A program made the position numbers and the translations under genes. The notes below the pieces were generated by a model. It was not told the origin of the DNA and did no database searches. It saw only the letters and a list, made by a program, of their open reading frames with translations. 64,000 nucleotides of DNA from Anastatus disparis (lineage: Eukaryota; Arthropoda; Insecta; Hymenoptera; Eupelmidae), in NCBI GenBank assembly GCA_017163975.1, contig JAFFSR010000249.1, positions 1,660,001-1,724,000 on the forward strand. The letters are read 5' to 3'. This document shows positions 47,053 through 58,237 of this stretch, piece by piece. The first letter of the stretch is position 1. Every line of letters starts with the position of its first letter.

Positions 47053-48705
47053 GGAGGCTCCATCGCGAAATGTCGCGAATCGAGACAAATCAATTTTAAT
47101 AGTTTAAATCACGCTGAATCCAATGGTATCCTTATTTATATACATGAACGATCAAAATCTCGAGAAATTTAAGTTCAAAGTTCGCCCTTTTAACACGGGC
47201 TCTTATTGTTGAATACTTAAATTGATCTATAATAATTCTAATTGGAATTGTCAATAAAAAGTAGTGTGTAGGTCTTATAGAAAAAAACTCCCTCTTTAAA
47301 ATGCTGTTGTCAAAGATAAAGGTAGCCAATTGATAAATTGAAATATTGTCGAAAGAAGTAAATATATTATGATTGTAAATAGTTGCTGACAGAAAGTCAA
47401 TTGGTGAGACTTTTTTGGCGCCTCGTACGAAAAACGCGCGCAATTTGAATTTTAAAAAATAAATAATTAAATTAGTATAAATTTAATATACGATTAATAT
47501 TAATTTTAATATATAATAAATAATATTGTAATTTTAATGATATCATTTCTTTAATATACAATGAGTTTTATTGTTCAGAATATTAGGATGATATTCGAAT
47601 TTGGAAATGAGGAAAATAAAACACTGTATATAAGAACGTATGAAATATACTGTTTTTGTTTTTAAGTAATTATTAAATAACATATTTAATATATAACTTT
47701 TAATTTAAACAATAAATAAATAAATACAATTCGTAATTTATTTTATACGTTAACACATTATGGACTATAAACACAAATTTTCATAAAATTGTGAAATATA
47801 GTTCAACTTACTTAAAATAATGATTTATGGAACTGTTCAGTATAATGCTTGAAAAATTCAATAATATTTCATTCACTTGATCTTGAAGTTAGCTTTTTTT
47901 ATGAAAAACTTGAATTTTTCATCGTAGTCAAACAACTAATCCCATATTGATTACATTGCTAATTAGTCATATTAACTATACTACTAGAACATAATTAATT
48001 AAATAAATTATTAGCTCTTTTCAAAGCTAAATTTAATTTGTTAACTTACTTACATTATAAAAATCATTTATATGAATGCAACATGAAAATAATAAAAAAA
48101 TTATTCATGCGTAACATGAAAATACTTTTTAATTATTGTCATGTTGCACTCATAAATGATTTTAATATTCTAGGTCAGTTAAAAATTAAATTTGGCTTTA
48201 ATAAAAGGTAAACATTTATTGACTTACTTATATTCTAGTAGTATCTATCTATATAGAGAAGATAATATAGAGTTTTTCACTCTTTTGCACTGCATATTTC
48301 TTTTTAAACTGTCCTTTTCTGATACCACGTGAGATTCTATTATTCCGAAATTTTTTCCGAACTAATTGATTCATTTTCATTCATTTTTTATCAAAAAAAT
48401 ATAGACCAACAGTTTTGAGATTATAACTTTATTTACTTACGATAATGTTTTCTGCTTATGAGTCAAAACATGGTTAAACCCGCCATTATAATATAAGCTT
48501 GAATCTTATTAGCTGATCACAAAAGATCAAAGTTGAGTCTAAATTAATTTTTAGGATGATGTTTTTAATAAAATAATTAACAAATTGTAACATTAAAAAC
48601 TTTATAAATCCATTTAAGATTTTTAAGCATAAACTTATACATTATAAGTTTTATTTTATTTTAGATATAACTTGCCTAGCATGGTAGACGATGGAGCCTC
48701 CTTAA
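47049..48705. mobile_element. TTAA element C copy 2 (uninterrupted by LINE)
   Basis: TTAAGGAGGCTCCATCG at 47049 and the mirrored cgatggagcctccTTAA ending 48705. It is in reverse orientation to the 22989 copy. It carries AAGGATACCATTG only once (47121-47133, minus), the empty site of the LINE. It has about 795 extra bases (47535-48325), including a foldback at 48005-48240. A 103-residue minus frame (47443-47132) is conserved in outline in the other copy but has no known domain. Confidence 0.9.
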
Positions 48706-49089
48706 GAGCAGGTCGACTTTTTCTGTCCTTTCCTAATCGACGAACTGATTTTTTCACGAAAACTAATAATTTTAGCGAAAAATAAAGAGAAAGCCCCATC
48801 GCATATTAAAAAAAGCTATATTTTTTTTAATAAGGAAGAATTGATTTTCTTGCTTCGTTTTCAAGAAAACCTTGAAAAACTTAAAACATAGAGGTTAGGT
48901 TGGACAATTTGGTTTTTCAAAGTTTTCTTGAGAACGAAGCAATAAAATTAATTCTTTTTCATTGAAGAAAATATAGCTTTTTTTAATACGCGATGGGGCT
49001 TTCTCTTCATTTTTCGATAAAGTTATTAGTTTTTGCAAAAACTTAATTCTTCGATTAGAAAAGGATGGAGATACGTGACCTCCTCTCAA
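48702..49089. mobile_element. TTAA MITE, family A copy 5
   Basis: Starts at the TTAA that ends element C. The left tip is TTAAGAGCAGGTCGACTTTT; the right tip gatacgtgacctcctcTCAA has one base changed in the TTAA. Confidence 0.88.
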
Positions 49090-49137
49090 TGATTAAATAT
49101 ATATATCTATCTATATATAGTCGTAAGACAAGATTCA

Positions 49138-49318
49138 ACCGACCCCCCCCCCCTCAGCCCCCCTCAAATGTCTGTCGGTACAGCCCCCCCTCAAATTACG
49201 TTGCAATTCCTCTTATGAATAGCTATTTCAAAATTAACGTAACTGAGGCCCCCCCTCGCCCCCCTCAATTCTTATAGCCCCCTCTCAATATGCCCCCCCT
49301 CATTATGCCCTTCCCCTC
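49138..49318. repeat. C-tract cluster at the left end
   Basis: Six or more runs of five to thirteen C, mostly as CCCCCCTCA, in otherwise AT-rich DNA. The other strand has matching G runs that could form quadruplexes. Confidence 0.9.
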
Positions 49319-49550
49319 ACTATGATATTATGTTTTTAATATTTAGTAATAGAAAAATATTTTTACTATTAATAATATTCTATTATTATAATAACAATTA
49401 TAAGTAATTGAATATTATTATAATTAGTAATATTTTATTATTATGATTGTAACTGTGACTAATTAATAATATAAAGTTTTTTCACTGCATTTCATTTATA
49501 TTCTAATATTAAATTTCAATGATAAAAAAAAAATTATTATTATTAATATT

Positions 49551-49866
49551 TCATTAATATAATTGCAAACATAACTAATTGATAATACAAAACTTCCTCT
49601 CTGCATTTCCTTTATTCAGATAAATATATAATATTTTTATTTCTATAGATTGTATTTTTATTTTTATTATTGAAAAAATTTACTAATTACAAAAGTAAAA
49701 TTATTATTATTAATATTTCATTAATATAATTGCAAACATAACTAATTGATAATACAAAACTTCCTCTCTGCATTTCCTTTATTCAGATAAATATATAATA
49801 TTTTTATTTCTATAGATTGTATTTTTATTTTTATTATTGAAAAAATTTACTAATTACAAAAGTAAA
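49551..49866. repeat. 168-bp tandem duplication
   Basis: The block starting TCATTAATATAATTGCAAAC recurs 168 bases later and is identical for about 145 bases, so it is recent. Confidence 0.92.
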
Positions 49867-50029
49867 TTATAAATTACAAAATGAATTTAGCTTAATATCC
49901 AAAGGTACTTTATTAACACTTGTATTTAAATAAAACATGTTTTTTTTTAAACTAGAAATAAGATATTTACATATTTATCTTTTTAAAAGATTTCTGGGCT
50001 TGAGACCAGCATAAAAATATGTAGCTGCA

Positions 50030-50400
50030 TTAAAAGCTTTAAAAGCTTACAAATTCATTTCTTATTGTCGCTGAAGCGTACAGATCTATTATTTGTTATC
50101 GCTAAAAAAAAGCTTATAAAAGCGTACAGATTTATTATTTGTTGTCGCTAAAAAAGCTTATAAAAAGCATACAGATTTATGATTTGTTGTCGCTAAAAAA
50201 ACTTCATATAAGCATACAAATATATTGTTTGTTGTTACTAAAAAAAGCTTACAAATTTATTATTCATAATCGCTAAAAGAAACTTACGAATTTATATCTT
50301 ATTGTCGCTGAAAGAAGCGTACAAATTTATTGTTTATTGTCGCTAAAAAAGCTTAAAAATTCATTTATTATTGTCGCTGAAGCGTACAGATCTATATTAT
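50030..50400. repeat. Left subterminal array, ~40-bp units
   Basis: About nine units of an AAGCTTACAAATTTATTATT-like block followed by TTGTCGCTAAA. Spacing varies 38-48 bases. The same units in reverse orientation fill 56945-57800. Confidence 0.88.
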
Positions 50401-50649
50401 ATGCTTTATTACATTAAAAACTACATCACATCTTATATATTTTCATTTTTTTTTTTTATAAGCAGTTAATTAGTTTACATTGTTTAATATTTTAATTGCT
50501 TTCATTTTTTTTAATGTGACTTAAAAAAAATAAAAGCAATTAAATTTAGAAAAATGAATATATAGCTAAATGTTGGTTTTAATCAATTCATTTTGTTGTT
50601 TTTTCAAGTTTTTAAAAAGAATTGTAAAAAACATGTACTTTTTTCAAAT

Positions 50650-50733
50650 ATATAATTTCCTTAGATCTTAAGACAGCCTTTGATGCATTGGGTAAGAATA
50701 GTTATATTAAAATCACATTGTAAAAAACATATA
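50650..50733 (+). pseudogene. Reverse-transcriptase motif A fragment 1
   Basis: ttagatcttaagacagcctt encodes LDLKTAF, the RT motif A of non-LTR elements, followed by aatcacattgtaaaaaacat. It repeats at 51742 and 51840, flanking the endonuclease fragment. Confidence 0.5.
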
Positions 50734-51740
50734 CCTGGCTGGGACCGGATGACGTCATTCGGATTAAGGATTATAAGTTGTTCAGGCAGGACAGAAACCT
50801 TCATGGAGGAGGGGTTACCCTCTACGTTAAAAATAATTTAAAATGTGAAGTACTAGCTCTTTCTAGTACCACAACCATAACTAGCAGCGGTAAACCTGAA
50901 GTGCCAGAATATATTTTTTGTTCGATTAAGGATGGCGACTCTGAACCTGTGCTGGTTTCTGTCATTTATCGCCCTCCTGCCATTTCATTTACAAAAAATT
51001 CTGATTTATTAAATTCTTTAAGAGATTTATCTCATGATTTTTCACATGAAATTATAATGGGGGATCTGAATGCCGATCTTCTGCGAGAAAGCAGTGATGC
51101 GAGGTTTCTTAGTAAACTAACAGCGGAGCTTTCGCTTCAGTTGGTCCAGCATGGTGCCATAAATATAACTTTATCTTCTCACACATGGATTGACCTGATT
51201 CTTGTGGATGACAATGACAATGTACTTGACGCACGTAACTTACCTGCGAATTTTCATAGTCGGCACAACTTAATTGATGTTTCTATTGCTTATAATACGT
51301 GCAGTATAGAACACAAGTCGATTAGATACAGAAACTATAAAAGCATTTGTCAAAATGAATTACTAGAGAAACTAGCCGGCTATGATTGGCCACCATTAAC
51401 AGCTGGTACTGTCGACCCAAAGTCTGCGCTTGGCTGCATTTGTTACAATTTTACTTCTGTCATAGAGAGTTTAGCACCAGTGAAAATACTCAAGCATACG
51501 AAGAATAGCCCACCATGGTTAAATAAAGAATTGTCGCAGATGCGGCGCAAGCGAGATGCTACTTACAGAAGATATAAACAGACGAACGGAACGCAATACC
51601 TGACTGAGTTTCTGCATTTACGTAAAACGGTTGACGAACGGACTGAACTTGCAAAAACCACATACTATCATAATAGACTGTTCAAAGCACTTGCAAATGG
51701 TAATGCCTGGAAGGAGCTGAGAGACCTGGGACTGTTATAA
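50730..51740 (+). pseudogene. LINE endonuclease domain (CR1/Jockey-type), lacks RT
   Basis: One open frame of about 330 residues. It enters as TWLGPDDVIRIKDYKLFRQD, then HGGGVTLYVKNN, VSVIYRPP, the catalytic IIMGDLNADL, SHTWIDLILVD and FHSRHNLIDVSI (the usual SDH is degenerate). The linker continues to PPWLNKELSQMRRKRDATYR and stops after WKELRDLGLL, just where RT should begin. The first 30 or so residues of the domain and all of RT are missing. No ATG opens it: the frame comes in from upstream and the TTG at 50778 is only an internal codon. It is remarkably free of stops compared with its surroundings. Confidence 0.88.
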
Positions 51741-51912
51741 ATATATAATTTCTTTAGATCTTAAGTCAGTCTTTGACACAGTTGATAAGAATATTTACAT
51801 TTAAATCACATTGTAAAAAACATAGCCTTTTTTCAAATACATAATTTCCTTAAATATTAAGTCATTCTTTGATGGAGATAGTAAGAACATTACATTAAAA
51901 TCACATTTTAAA
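51741..51912 (+). pseudogene. Reverse-transcriptase motif A fragments 2 and 3
   Basis: Two tandem units, 51741-51825 and 51838-51912, encode LDLKSVFDTVDKN and a decayed LNIKSFFD. Each ends attaaaatcacattttaaaa. They are related to the 50650 unit and suggest local duplication of a small RT piece. Confidence 0.5.
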
Positions 51913-51934
51913 AAATAAAATCAAATTTCTCAAA

Positions 51935-51995
51935 CTTAATATGCTCTATGAGAAAGCATTGCACTAAAGCACTTAGCAACGTTTTTTTAACATAC
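51935..51995 (-). repeat. Family D end fragment
   Basis: Minus strand matches the opening of family D: aacgttgctaagtgctttag, then tgctttctcatagagc. Confidence 0.75.
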
Positions 51996-52850
51996 ATATT
52001 ATCAATAAAGAAAAAACGCTTATAAAAAAGTATTTTTAACTTTGATGGATGTTTATAACATTTTACGTTTATCTTTATATAAAGATAAAAACATTAATAA
52101 ACGTAAATATAGAAATACATAGCATATTAGTAATGCTACTATATAGCAAAAAAACATGTTTAAAATTTTTTTCCTTGCTTTTTTGTCCATTTGGCATAAA
52201 TTATAACAAATAAAAACCTTATATATGTAATGTTTCAAGAAACATTTCATGTAAAGTTTTCAAATTATTTAATAGATTTTGCAATTAAATTTTACAAAAT
52301 TCATAGTTAAATTTCACGAAATCTTTCGAAAATATTTAATGAAATGTTTCTTGAAATATATTAGAAATATTGCAACAAAACATTTCATGATATATTTTAA
52401 AAATATTTCTAAGATACCCATTGAAAAGTTTTTATCGTAATATTGAATAAATATTTTGTTTTGTCTTATATATATATTTAAGGTGTGAATGTATTTATTA
52501 GCGCGAATGATGGTTGAATGAATGTAAAAAGAATGAGTGATTCTGTTTCTTTTTATTAATAGTCATGACATCTTCGGTATCAAGTTTTTATTTTTGAATT
52601 TTATTATTATATTATTTTTATTTATTGTTGCATTGTTATGTCCAATTTTATTTTTATTTGATGTCATGACTATGCTTTATGCTTTATCTTTTAAATTGTG
52701 TTATTTGATTTTAATATGATTTTAATTTTATGACTGATAGATATTTAAGACTGTTTTTATTGTAATTTATGTTTTTATGCTTCCTGCGTGTATTTAGAGT
52801 AGTCTGTGATATCGCTTTTATATAGTGACTTACTGATACAGTATTATATA
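51996..52850. other. AT-rich stretch with AATGTTTCaaGAAACATT palindromes
   Basis: Boxes of this kind occur near 52226, 52340 and 52380. The part from about 52490 may be the 3' untranslated end of the LINE, resuming after the MITE at 53249. No gene. Confidence 0.4.
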
Positions 52851-53248
52851 TTAAGGGGACGCTGTATCTCTCTATCCTTTTCTAACTGAAAAATGTAAGT
52901 TTTTTGAAAATCTAGTGATTATTGATAGAAATTAAGGGTTGTCCGCTACTTGTTTAGTAAAAATTAATATTTTCTCTGATGAGGACCAATTAATTTTGTT
53001 GCTTTTTCTTCAAGTAAAGTTTGACATACTTAAATAACGTATTCTCTAGCCTAACTTAGGATTTTGCAAGTATGTCAAACTTTACTTCAAAAAAAAGCAA
53101 CAAAATTAATTGGTTCTCATCAGAGAAAATATTAATTTTTACTAAACAAGTAGCGGACAACCCTTAATTTCTATCAATAATCACTTGTTTTCCCAAAAAT
53201 TTACATTTTTTAATTAGAAAAGGATAGAGAGATCCAGCGTCCTCTTAA
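52851..53248. mobile_element. TTAA MITE, family A-like copy 6
   Basis: TTAAGGGGACGCTGTATCTC at the left and the mirrored tccagcgtcctcTTAA at the right. The arms are almost perfect and meet near 53045. A subfamily of A with longer divergence. Confidence 0.9.
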
Positions 53249-53400
53249 TTTTAATATTTGACTGTGATATCTTATCATATTATGTGCAATACTTTATACA
53301 GAATTATTATTTATTGCTTGTAATGTAATCTGATGTATTACACGCCTTTTTGTACTCTTTTACAAAATAAATTAATATCTATCTAGTATCTATCTATATA
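53249..53400 (+). repeat. Possible LINE 3' tail ending in (TATC)n
   Basis: AAATAAATTAATATCTATCT then further TATC units at 53366-53400, a microsatellite tail typical of CR1/I-like LINEs. Link to the endonuclease fragment at 50730 is inference. Confidence 0.35.
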
Positions 53401-54811
53401 AATAAATATTACAGAAATATTTTACGACAAGTTTCAAAAAATATTTAATAAATATTTTTCGGCTACATTTCATGGAATCAGAAACAAAATATTTATGTAA
53501 CAATCATTGTACAAACAAATTATTTTAACTTATATCAAAAATATAAATATTTATTAATTAGCAAAATGAATATAAATCTTGTATTTAAATTTACAAGGTT
53601 TTTAATAATTGTATAAAATAAAAATAATGACAATTGATTATTTTTAATGTATAATTAATTAAAACATTTAAATTTTAAAACTTAAACTCATCGCGTTACA
53701 ATATTCTTCTTTTAAGACCAAGCTGGAGTACAATCTAATACCGACCGAGTAACAATTGAGTTTTTTGTTATTTACTCAAGTATTAATCGATGTAAATCAA
53801 TTAGAAAAAAACAGCGAATCCAGCCTGCTCTTAATTTAAATATAAAAATTTTATCTATTGAAATTATTATTAAAATCGAAAAGTTTATAATTTTTAATAT
53901 TAATTTTAGTGTATAAATTACGCAAGGTTGATAGGGGGACAAAGGGTGTCCAAATAACTTATAATCTCTTACATAGATGGAAAGAGGAGGTTTAAAAATA
54001 TTTCACAAGAGTTTACCTTTATATTTATATATAATTATACACGGATTATATACAATTATACATAGTTTATGTACAATTATATATACTTCATTTTGTATAA
54101 TAATACATAATTTGTATGAGTCTACATATTCTCACATGTATCTATATATTTATATATATTCACGTGATAGTTTATATTATTATAAAAATATTGTCCCTAC
54201 ATAATTCTAAATAAATAAATACAAAGAAGACTCATGATACAGAAATACGTATTAATACATATGATTTTTTATAAAAACTATAATTTCAAGATCAGAAATT
54301 ACAATTTTAAACTGACGATTATCATATTTATTTATTATTAAATGAAAAAATTTTAAGATTATGAAATTACGATTTAAAACTAACGGTTATCATATTCATT
54401 TATTAACAAATGAAAAAATTCTATGATAGAAAAAAGTTTGTTTTCAAATGTAATTTTTATTATTCTAGCCCCACTTAATTAACAAAACGTTAAATAAAGT
54501 AAGGGGTCAAAATTGAAAAAAAAATACAGACTCTTACATATAAATAATGAAAAGTCGTATGTAATGAAAATATCCTTACGTAATTTGTACATGGCCCATT
54601 TAATAATAATTAAAAAGTATAATAACTGCGTATATTTTAAATAAAAAAATTTCTAATTTAAAATAGAAAATTAAAAAATTATTAATAAAATATATATGTA
54701 TATAGTAAATTATACATAAGTTATAAATAATAAAACTTAATAATATTAAAAAATATTAAATTACACTATATATAATATAATAAGTATTATTATATTAATT
54801 TAGCAATAAAT
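53401..54811. other. AT-rich stretch, nothing recognised
   Basis: Short open frames (such as 53977-54204) follow Tyr/Ile-rich AT repeats and are not supported as genes. Confidence 0.4.
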
Positions 54812-54919
54812 ATGTTAACTTGCACTAAATGCAATCGATCATTTGAGAGACATAACCATTTATTGAAATATAATAAGAAATTTCAATCATCAAAAATATA
54901 TATTTGTTATATATGGAAC

Positions 54920-55446
54920 TTTCGAAAGAAAATTAGTGTATTTTGAAAGAAAATTAGTGTATGTGCCATTTATATCGCGACTCTTACAAATCCGACCTCA
55001 TTGGGTATCGGTTGATTGTTGGTCACAAAAGTGGCTGATTATCCATCGGTAGTCAAAGTTTTCAGTATGGTGGGTCTTACAGTCTAGCCTGATGTAATGT
55101 GTTAAACCAAAGAAGATAGACGCTTATAGATGGACACTTCTGGGTTAAATTTTTCGTCCGAAACGCTGGGTAACACTTTAACATCGTTTGTATATCTATA
55201 CATATGAAAAATTTGATATATATAGATATAAAAATACATGGAATCTAGTGGCGCCCTCAGTAGCTGGGTAACTCATTTTTGGCAGAAATTTCCCATTTAA
55301 GAGTACGCTTCTATAAGCGTCTATATTCGTTGGTTAAACGGTACTGCGCGGGGACTCCCTCGACTTCACCATGGAAAAAGGTTAATCATATAGAGGACAA
55401 TATCCTTTATACATTAATCTTTTTTTAAAAAATAAACCAAAAAAAA
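54920..55446 (+). mobile_element. SINE copy 2, 5'-truncated and split by MITE G
   Basis: It lacks the tRNA head; the body matches 42512-42760 (GGTTGATTGTTGGTCAC, ATATAGAGGACA). The segment gaaagaaaattagtgta is duplicated at its start. Near-matching flanks atatatggaac (54909-54919) and atatatgtggaac (55447-55459) are its target duplication in the zinc-finger frame. Confidence 0.88.
55107..55333. mobile_element. MITE G copy 2, inside the SINE
   Basis: Ends CCAAAGAAGATAGACGCTTA and the mirrored taagcgtctatattcgttgg. It is flanked by ttaaa on both sides (55102-55106, 55334-55338), where the SINE at 42404 reads straight through (gtgttaaacgg). Confidence 0.9.
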
Positions 55447-55779
55447 ATATATGTGGAACAATATTAAAATATAAAAGAGGTTATATAAGACATTTAAAAA
55501 AACATAACAAACCTAAAAAATTAGAATTTTCTATTTGCAAAAATAAATATATAAGAAATGAACATTTAATACGACACTTACAATGTCATGCATCTAATTA
55601 TAATAATATTTGCAACATTTGTGGAAAAGGATTTCATCGACGAGATAATTTATTACGTCACATAAAAATACATAAAAATGTAATGTATATGTTAATAACA
55701 TTAAAAAAATTAATACAATAAATATATAAAGATAATATCTTATTTATAATATTTTCAAAAACTAAAATTGTAATAGGAG

Positions 55780-56290
55780 ATCAATCAGCGTATGTATTAA
55801 AAACTTTATTCAAAAAATCAAAAATATAATATATGTTATAAATATTTTTGATTACATATAATAGATCTCTGGTTGCATATATTGAAGAAATTTCTGAAGA
55901 ACAAACTTTTGTTAACAAACAAAAACAAACTGATTTCAGGATTTTGAAATTCATAATAAATAATTCTAAAGGATTCAGGATTCGATGCAATATTTATGAT
56001 GAAAATATTGAAAAATTCAAAAAAAATCTAAAATTAAAAGAAGTTTATTTTTATAATATACAATATTATTAATTACAACATAATATTAAACATTTTTTAA
56101 TATTTCAGAAAATATTATTAGAGAATGTTAATGTTTCAAAAGCAAAAGGATACAATAAGGAAATAATATATATGACTTAACATTAAAATATTATTCAAAT
56201 ATTATTTATTTAGGCGAATACAACATATTGAAAAATAACAAACCAATTAAAATAAACTTCGAAGAAATAAAATTAAGACCTGGATTAATA
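55780..56290 (+). pseudogene. RPA1-like OB-fold protein remnant
   Basis: The frame reads RSLVAYIEEISEEQTFVNKQ, TDFRILKFIINNSKGFRIRC, NIYDENIEKFKKNLKLKEVY and FYNI. After an intron-like gap ending tatttcag (56109) come NVNVSKAKGYN, DLTL and IYLGEYNILKNNKPIKINF. The order resembles a single-stranded-DNA-binding OB fold of the replication protein A large subunit ('IRatlFNeaaDkF…GKVYyIs.gsvk.ANk.Y…Ditl'). A two-base shift lies near 56170. An upstream frame near 55768 (VIGDQSAYVLKTLFKK) may be an earlier exon. Seen: motif order. Inferred: single-strand DNA binding. Alternative: another OB-fold family. Confidence 0.55.
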
Positions 56291-56349
56291 AGTAATTAAA
56301 TATTATTGAAAAAAAAGTATAATAATATAAATAATTTTTTATTTTTCAG

Positions 56350-56570
56350 AAATACAAGGGTATTTAAGAAATTCTTTCGCACAAAAAAAATGAATCAGAA
56401 TACATCGGAACAATAACGGATGGACAATATAAATTAGACGTTTTATTAAATAAATTAGAAAATGAATATGTGGATTGGGAAAGGGGAACAAAACTAGAAA
56501 TTATTGGAAAAATAGAAAAAAATAGAAAAACAATTATAATAATATATTATATGCATATACACTTATGAAA
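56350..56570 (+). pseudogene. Second OB-fold-like exon
   Basis: After an acceptor (tttttcag, 56349) the frame reads EIQGYLRNSFAQK, then with a shift EYIGTITDGQYKLDVLLNKL and GTKLEIIGKIEKNRKTIII. Alternating short strands with GTxLEIIGKI look like the end of an OB barrel. It may be the C-terminal domain of the preceding gene (donor-like AGTAATT near 56298). Weak but suggestive. Confidence 0.4.
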
Positions 56571-56581
56571 ATGTTCATGTA

Positions 56582-56586
<5 letters not shown>

Positions 56587-56630
<44 letters not shown>
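56587..56630. repeat. (AT)n microsatellite
   Basis: Pure TA run. Confidence 0.95.
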
Positions 56631-56634
<4 letters not shown>

Positions 56635-56944
56635 TTAAAAATTTCATAGATATTATATATTAAAAGTAAAAAAATTGGAATTTGTTAAAGTATTAAATGA
56701 TACAACATGGAGTTAGAAGAACTTATATTAGCGAATGAAATAATTTTAAATAAGGTAAATTAGATAGTTTAATATTTCATTTCATAACATTGATAAATAC
56801 AATATTCTCAATATAAAATGATTATTTTTTAAGGTTACAGAAAAACAAATTGATGATAACTAAAATAAAAAATATAAAATAATATTGATTTACTACATAA
56901 AAAATTAATGTATAATTTTTTTTTAACAACAATAAAAAATAAAT

Positions 56945-57800
56945 ATGTAAGCTTGTAATAAAACATAAATTTGTAAGCTTCTTTTAGCGACAATGAAATT
57001 TAAGAAGGGGCCGAACTATCTGTCTTTGTCTAATAGCGTTTTTCATCATTTATGTAAACACTATCCGGTATAACAAGAAAAAAATAGCAGCCCCCGCTAG
57101 ATATTAGTATAATAAGTAAATTTTGTAATAACAACCAAATTTTTTTACTGCGTAGGTTTTGAATAATTAGAGACCTACCAAAAAAAGATTGGTTATATTC
57201 TAGATTGATAGTAGGTCTCTAATTAGTCAAAAACTATGCGGTAAAAAATTTGATTATTATTACAAAATTTACTAATTATACTAATATCTAGCGGGGGCTG
57301 CTATTTTTTTCTTGTTATAAAGGATAGTGTTTATATAAATAATGAAAAACGCTATTAGACAGAGACAGATAGTTCGACCCCTTCTTAACGACATATTAAA
57401 TAAATATTCAAAATTATTTAAACTTTTTTTAGTAAAAATACAAAGCAACTGTACAAGCTTCTTTAGCGACAATGAAAAATAAATATGTAAGCTTTTTATA
57501 ACTACAATGAAATATAAATTTGTAAGCTTTTATTAGCGACAGTAAAAAATAAGTATATAAAATTATTTCAGTAATAATAACAAATTAATCTGTAAGCTTC
57601 TTTTAGCGACAACAAACAATAAATTTGTATGTTTATGTGAGATTTTTTCAGCGACAAGAAACAATTAATTTGTATGCTTCAGCGACAATAATAAATAAAT
57701 TTGTAAGCTTTTTTAGCGACAATGAAAAAAAAGTGTAGGCTTCTTTAGCAACAATAAAAAATAAAAATGTAAGCTTCTTTTAGCTACAATAAGAAAAAAA
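56945..57800. repeat. Right subterminal array, inverted
   Basis: About eleven units of TTTAGCGACAA…AATAAATTTGTAAGCTT, the reverse of the array at 50030-50400, interrupted by MITE A copy 7. The outer part carries caagcccaaaaa, the mirror of the left gggcttgag box. Confidence 0.88.
57000..57388. mobile_element. TTAA MITE, family A-like copy 7
   Basis: TTAAGAAGGGGCCGAACTAT at the left and the mirrored agttcgaccccttcTTAA at the right. The arms are almost perfect around 57190. It is inserted in the right subterminal array, so it postdates it. Confidence 0.9.
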
Positions 57801-58237
57801 CACTCTTAATGCAGCCATATATTTATATATGTTGATCTCAAGCCCAAAAATAAAAAATGCAGAAAGGGAGCGTTTTCTTTGTATCTTTTAAATATGTATA
57901 AAATTCATGACATAAGAAGATAATATTTATTTATAATCATAATTTTCTATTATTCGCTCATAATTATTATTAAATATTATTATATACTATCATAATTTGA
58001 AATTTTAATGTTATTTACTATTCTATTTTTAATTTATTTAAAAAATATATAAGTTTGATTCATTGTGAACTTTTAACTGTCGCGTTAAACCATCTGTTTT
58101 TTATCAATTCTAATTCTATAACTTCATATCTTATATTTTTATGTATCGATGTTTTCTATTGAACTTTTTTCACATTCGGAAATATAAAATTTAGCTTCAT
58201 TATGTCCTACTCTTCTATTTACTTTGAAATGTGTGTA

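Larger units (their letters stand above)
54812..55692 (+). pseudogene. C2H2 zinc-finger protein, four fingers, split by a SINE
   Basis: The start MLTCTKCNRSFERHNHLLKY (54812) is a C2H2 finger with its histidines decayed. A second begins YICYIWN and is cut by the SINE at 54920; after it the frame resumes NICGTILKYKRGYIRHLKKH. Finger three is FSICKNKYIRNEHLIRHLQC then H. Finger four, NICNICGKGFHRRDNLLRHI then KIH, is intact in all four ligands. The frame continues to a stop at 55720, or splices at AAT|GTAATG. Such a protein would bind DNA, possibly the element's own repeats. It precedes the OB-fold remnants on the same strand. Confidence 0.75.

Noticed and set aside
50030..50400. Regular repeats with spacers resembling a CRISPR array
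   Set aside because: The DNA is eukaryotic, units vary in length and sequence, the spacers are repeated too, and there are no cas genes.
53977..54204. 75-residue plus-strand frame
   Set aside because: Built from repeated TTATATACAATTATACAT-like words; low complexity.
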